Part shown: in pieces, positions 59,946-64,000 of the stretch
Position numbering within the stretch: position 1 is the stretch's first letter
Layout: the number at the start of each line of letters is the position of its first letter
Assembly (NCBI GenBank): GCA_963740525.1
Contig: CAVUEG010000001.1
Coordinates: forward strand, 211,120 to 275,119
Direction: 5' to 3'
Length of the DNA stretch: 64,000 bases
Source: CAVUEG01 sp963740525
Lineage (GTDB): Bacteria > Actinomycetota > Actinomycetes > Propionibacteriales > Nocardioidaceae
The notes under the pieces: generated by a model
Database searches by the model: none
Told to the model about the DNA's origin: nothing
What the model saw: the letters and a program-made list of their open reading frames with translations, nothing else
Position numbers and translations under genes: made by a program

Positions 59946-60338
59946 ATGACCACACCCCGCTCGGTCGCGTGCTGCCTGGTCCTCCTGGTCGCCGTCGGTG
60001 GGTGCGGAGGCTCCCCCTCCCCCGGAGGGCCAGCGCACGGGTTCATCCGGGGGCGGGTGCTCGCCTCGCCGTCGTGCCCGGTCGAGGTGGCCGGGAAGCC
60101 GTGTCCCCCGAGACCGGTGGCCGGAGCCGCCGTCTCCGCCACGCCCTCCGAAGGAGCAGGCGGCGCGGCGGCGACGGTGACCGATGATCGGGGTCGCTTC
60201 CGGCTCGAGGTGGCCAGCGGCCGGTACACGGTCGAGGCGACCAACCCGGGTGGCTACCCGTCGACCGCCTCGACGCAGGTCGTCGTCGACGCCGGGACCG
60301 TGCGGGTCACCCTGCACCTCGACAGCGGGATCCGCTGA
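59946..60338 (+). CDS. small lipoprotein with a carboxypeptidase-regulatory-like domain
   Basis: A 130-residue predicted lipoprotein. The hydrophobic CCLVLLVAVGGC ends with lipobox VAVGGC. The mature part is a single beta-sandwich like the carboxypeptidase regulatory domain: IRGRVLASPSCPVEVAG, VTDDRGRFRLEVASGRYTVE and STQVVVDAGTVRVTLHLD. Such domains are structural. ATG 59946 is chosen; an upstream in-frame GTG-like start (59919) would precede it by 9 residues. Confidence 0.7.
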   Translation: MTTPRSVACCLVLLVAVGGCGGSPSPGGPAHGFIRGRVLASPSCPVEVAGKPCPPRPVAGAAVSATPSEGAGGAAATVTDDRGRFRLEVASGRYTVEATNPGGYPSTASTQVVVDAGTVRVTLHLDSGIR

Positions 60339-60415
60339 GGGTCGGTGCTGGGTTCAGCGGGCCTTCAGCGGTCCGCGCGTAGCGTCCCGGCGTACCCCAC
60401 TCGGAAGGACCCACC

Positions 60416-61153
60416 ATGAACCTCCGCAAGCTCAGCCTCACCCTCGGCACCGTGCTCGGCGCCGTGCTCTGCGCCGCCAGTCTCTCGGCCGCCTCGCCGT
60501 CAAGCGCCGCCCACCACGCGCGCAGCCAGCCGGACCCCTCCCGGTTCACCAACGGCAGGGTCACCAACCAATGGTTCCCGCTCAAGCCGGGGACCCGGAT
60601 GGTCTACCGCGGGATCAAGGACGGCAAGCACACGGTGGACATCTTCTACGTCACGCACAGGACCCGGACGATCCAGGGCGTGACATGTCGCGCGGTCCGT
60701 GACCGCCTCCGCATGGACGGCCGCGTCGAGGAGCGCACCGTGGACTGGTACGCCCAGAGCGACAAGGGCGACGTCTGGTACTTCGGCGAGCGCACGGCCG
60801 AGCTCGACAGGCACGGCAACGTGACCAGCCGCGAGGGTTCCTGGCTTGCCGGTCGTGACGGAGCGAAGGCCGGCATCTACATCACCGCGCACCCGCGGGT
60901 CGGGCAGCAGCACCGCCAGGAGTACTACCCCGGTCACGCCGAGGACCACTTCAAGATCCTCGACACCTCGGCGCAGGTGAAGGTCCCGATGCTCTGGTCG
61001 AGCAGTGCGGTGCTGACCAAGGAGTGGACCCCGCTGGAGCCGAACGTCGTCGACCACAAGTACTACGTGCGCGACATCGGCGTGGTGCTCGAGCAGTCGG
61101 TGAAGGGTCCCAACGAGACCAACCGTCTGATCTCCGTCTCCCACGTGCGCTGA
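60416..61153 (+). CDS. secreted protein of unknown function
   Basis: A 245-residue exported protein. The signal peptide covers about residues 1-32 (LGTVLGAVLCAASLSAA) with a likely Ala-x-Ala cleavage near SSAAHHA. The mature protein is beta-rich with conserved-looking aromatics (TNGRVTNQWFPLKPGTRMVY, WYAQSDKGDVWYFGERTAEL, HPRVGQQHRQEYYPGHAEDH). No catalytic motif or family name was recognised. AAGGACC lies upstream of ATG 60416. Confidence 0.7.
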   Translation: MNLRKLSLTLGTVLGAVLCAASLSAASPSSAAHHARSQPDPSRFTNGRVTNQWFPLKPGTRMVYRGIKDGKHTVDIFYVTHRTRTIQGVTCRAVRDRLRMDGRVEERTVDWYAQSDKGDVWYFGERTAELDRHGNVTSREGSWLAGRDGAKAGIYITAHPRVGQQHRQEYYPGHAEDHFKILDTSAQVKVPMLWSSSAVLTKEWTPLEPNVVDHKYYVRDIGVVLEQSVKGPNETNRLISVSHVR

Positions 61154-61154
61154 G

Positions 61155-62525
61155 TCAGCCGGCGCCGGTGTAGAACCGGTCGGCCACGTCGAGGGCCTCG
61201 TCGAGGATGTCGAGGCCCTCGAGCATCTCCTCGTCGGTGGTCGTGCAGGGCGGGACGACGTGGGTGCGGTTGAAGTGGACGAAGGGCCACAGGCCACGCT
61301 CCTGACAGGCGGCCGAGAAGTCGGCCATCGGGCGAGCGGCCGCACCGGAAGCGTTGTAGGGCACCAGCGGCTCACGGGTGGCGCGGTCGCGGACCAGCTC
61401 GACCGCCCAGAACACGCCGAGCCCGCGGACGTCCCCCACGCTCGGGTGCCGGTCGGCCAGGGCTGCGAGGCGCGGGGCGACGACATCACTGCCGAGCCGC
61501 CGGGCGTGCTCGATGATGCCCTCCTCCCGCATGATCGTGATCGAGGCGACCGCGGACGCACACCCCAGCGGGTGCCCGGAGTAGGTCAGGCCGCCGGGGT
61601 AGGCACGGTCGGCGAAGGTGGCCGCGACCGCATCGGAGATCACCACTCCGCCGAGCGGGACGTAGCCGGAGTTGACGCCCTTGGCGAAGGTGATCAGGTC
61701 AGGCGTCACGCCCCAACGGTCGACGGCGAACCACTCGCCGCAGCGACCGAAGCCGGCCATCACCTCGTCCGCGATGAGCACGATCCCGAGCTCGTCGCAG
61801 ATCCGTCGTACGCCGGCCAGGTAGCCGTCGGGCGGGACCAGGATGCCGTTGGTCCCCACCACGGTCTCCAGCACGATCGCGGCGACGGTCGCCGGGCCTT
61901 CGACCATCAGGGTGTCGCGCAGGTGCTGCAGAGCCCGCGCGCACTCCTCCTCCTCGGTGGTGGCGTGGAAGGCGGAGCGGTAGAGGTAGGGCCCCCAGAA
62001 GTGGACGACGCCGGGCATCGCGGGCTCGGATCCCCACCGTCGCGGGTCGCCGGTCAGCGTGATCGCGCCGGACGTCGCGCCGTGGTAGCTGCGGTAGGCC
62101 GCGAGCACCTTGTGCCGTCCGGTGTGCAGGCGGGCCATCCGGATCGCGTGCTCGTTGGCCTCGGCGCCGCCGTTGGTGAAGAACACCTTGTTCAGGTCGC
62201 CGGGCGCCACCTCGGCGATCAGCCGCGCGGCCTCCGCGCGCACGTCGTTGGCGAACCCGGGCGCGATCGTGCACAGCCGGGTCGCCTGCTCCGCGATGGC
62301 CGCGACGAGCCTCGGGTGCTGGTGGCCGATGTTGACGTTGACCAGCTGGGAGGAGAAGTCGAGGTAGCGGTTGCCGTCGTAGTCCCAGAAGTAGGACCCC
62401 TTCGCCTCCGCGATCGGCATCGGGTCGATCTGTGCCTGCGCCGACCACGAGTGGAAGACGTGTGCGCGGTCGTCGCGGCGTACCTGCTGCTCGACGGACG
62501 TCTCGGGCTTCTGGGTCGTGGTCAT
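61155..62525 (-). CDS. class III aminotransferase (probable beta-alanine/taurine-pyruvate type)
   Basis: A 456-residue PLP-dependent omega-aminotransferase. Landmarks are NVNIGHQHPRLVAAI, FTNGGAEANEHAIRMAR, SYHGATSGAITLTGDPR, LIADEVMAGFGRCGEW and the PLP lysine in LITFAKGVNSGYVPLGG near residue 285. Similar enzymes convert beta-alanine, taurine or putrescine with pyruvate as acceptor. Immediately upstream (10 bp) is mmsA, which turns malonate semialdehyde, the product of beta-alanine transamination, into acetyl-CoA; the pair therefore suggests beta-alanine or a related amine catabolism. Inference from context. Confidence 0.83.
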   Translation of the reverse strand: MTTTQKPETSVEQQVRRDDRAHVFHSWSAQAQIDPMPIAEAKGSYFWDYDGNRYLDFSSQLVNVNIGHQHPRLVAAIAEQATRLCTIAPGFANDVRAEAARLIAEVAPGDLNKVFFTNGGAEANEHAIRMARLHTGRHKVLAAYRSYHGATSGAITLTGDPRRWGSEPAMPGVVHFWGPYLYRSAFHATTEEEECARALQHLRDTLMVEGPATVAAIVLETVVGTNGILVPPDGYLAGVRRICDELGIVLIADEVMAGFGRCGEWFAVDRWGVTPDLITFAKGVNSGYVPLGGVVISDAVAATFADRAYPGGLTYSGHPLGCASAVASITIMREEGIIEHARRLGSDVVAPRLAALADRHPSVGDVRGLGVFWAVELVRDRATREPLVPYNASGAAARPMADFSAACQERGLWPFVHFNRTHVVPPCTTTDEEMLEGLDILDEALDVADRFYTGAG

Positions 62526-62535
62526 CGTGTGCCTC

Positions 62536-64000
<1,465 letters not shown>

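Overview
The window is a high-GC actinobacterial chromosome segment, most likely from Nocardioides or another member of the Nocardioidaceae. The evidence is a single-polypeptide Kgd-type 2-oxoglutarate decarboxylase/dehydrogenase, a WhiB regulator, a mycothiol-type SigH/RsrA pair, a nickel superoxide dismutase, the 24-residue ribosomal protein bL37, and many genes whose start codon lies 6-8 nt after a TAnnnT -10 box (leaderless transcription). From memory, the order whiB1, pdtaS, rsrA, sigH, SRAP, aroA, rsgA follows the Mycobacterium tuberculosis Rv3219-Rv3228 block, with local insertions. No transposase, integrase, phage gene or CRISPR array was seen.

Layout. 1-5.2 kb: argS (cut by the window edge), a lone receiver-domain regulator, tRNA-Arg(CCG), a secreted protein, an LCP-family protein and a lipoprotein. 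5.4-12.3 kb: kgd, a DUF6104 gene, SDR and MDR oxidoreductases, malic enzyme. 12.4-14.5 kb: divergent sodX/sodN, then an anti-sigma kinase with a SigF-type sigma factor. 14.5-24.1 kb: whiB, pdtaS, an IlvG-like enzyme, bL37, rsrA-sigH, a hydrolase, SRAP and a degenerate GGDEF protein. 24.2-34.6 kb: a membrane-anchored ECF sigma factor, a T-box-controlled archaeal-type aspS, DoxX, aroA-rsgA, hisN, CBS, epimerase and FKBP genes. 34.6-47.5 kb: S4, DUF445, a GT-C enzyme, MFS, a cytidylyltransferase, a histidine kinase, a GH25 lysozyme and a VWA/MoxR pair. 47.5-57.1 kb: a complete selenocysteine locus. 57.2-64 kb: hydrolases, a desaturase, secreted proteins, a class III aminotransferase and mmsA.

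The selenocysteine locus is the clearest system. On the minus strand fdhA-fdhB-nrfD-selD overlap by 4 bp at each junction. fdhA has an in-frame TGA at codon 190 followed by a hairpin with a GGTCT loop at the spacing known from E. coli fdhF. Facing away on the plus strand are selC (tRNA-Sec), selA and selB. One 10-kb stretch therefore holds the selenoenzyme, its partner subunits, the selenium donor enzyme and the decoding apparatus.

The second notable element is upstream of the archaeal-type aspartyl-tRNA synthetase. The leader has the hallmarks of a translational T-box riboswitch: a candidate GAC (Asp) specifier, a TGGCACCGCG T-box, and a perfect 9-bp hairpin that buries the Shine-Dalgarno sequence.

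Several conserved genes (kgd, SRAP, the GGDEF protein, the ECF sigma factor, an epimerase, selA, and mmsA several times) are interrupted by single-base indels, some of them in G/C runs. They are more likely sequence errors than a wave of gene death. Coordinates for these genes span the repaired frame.
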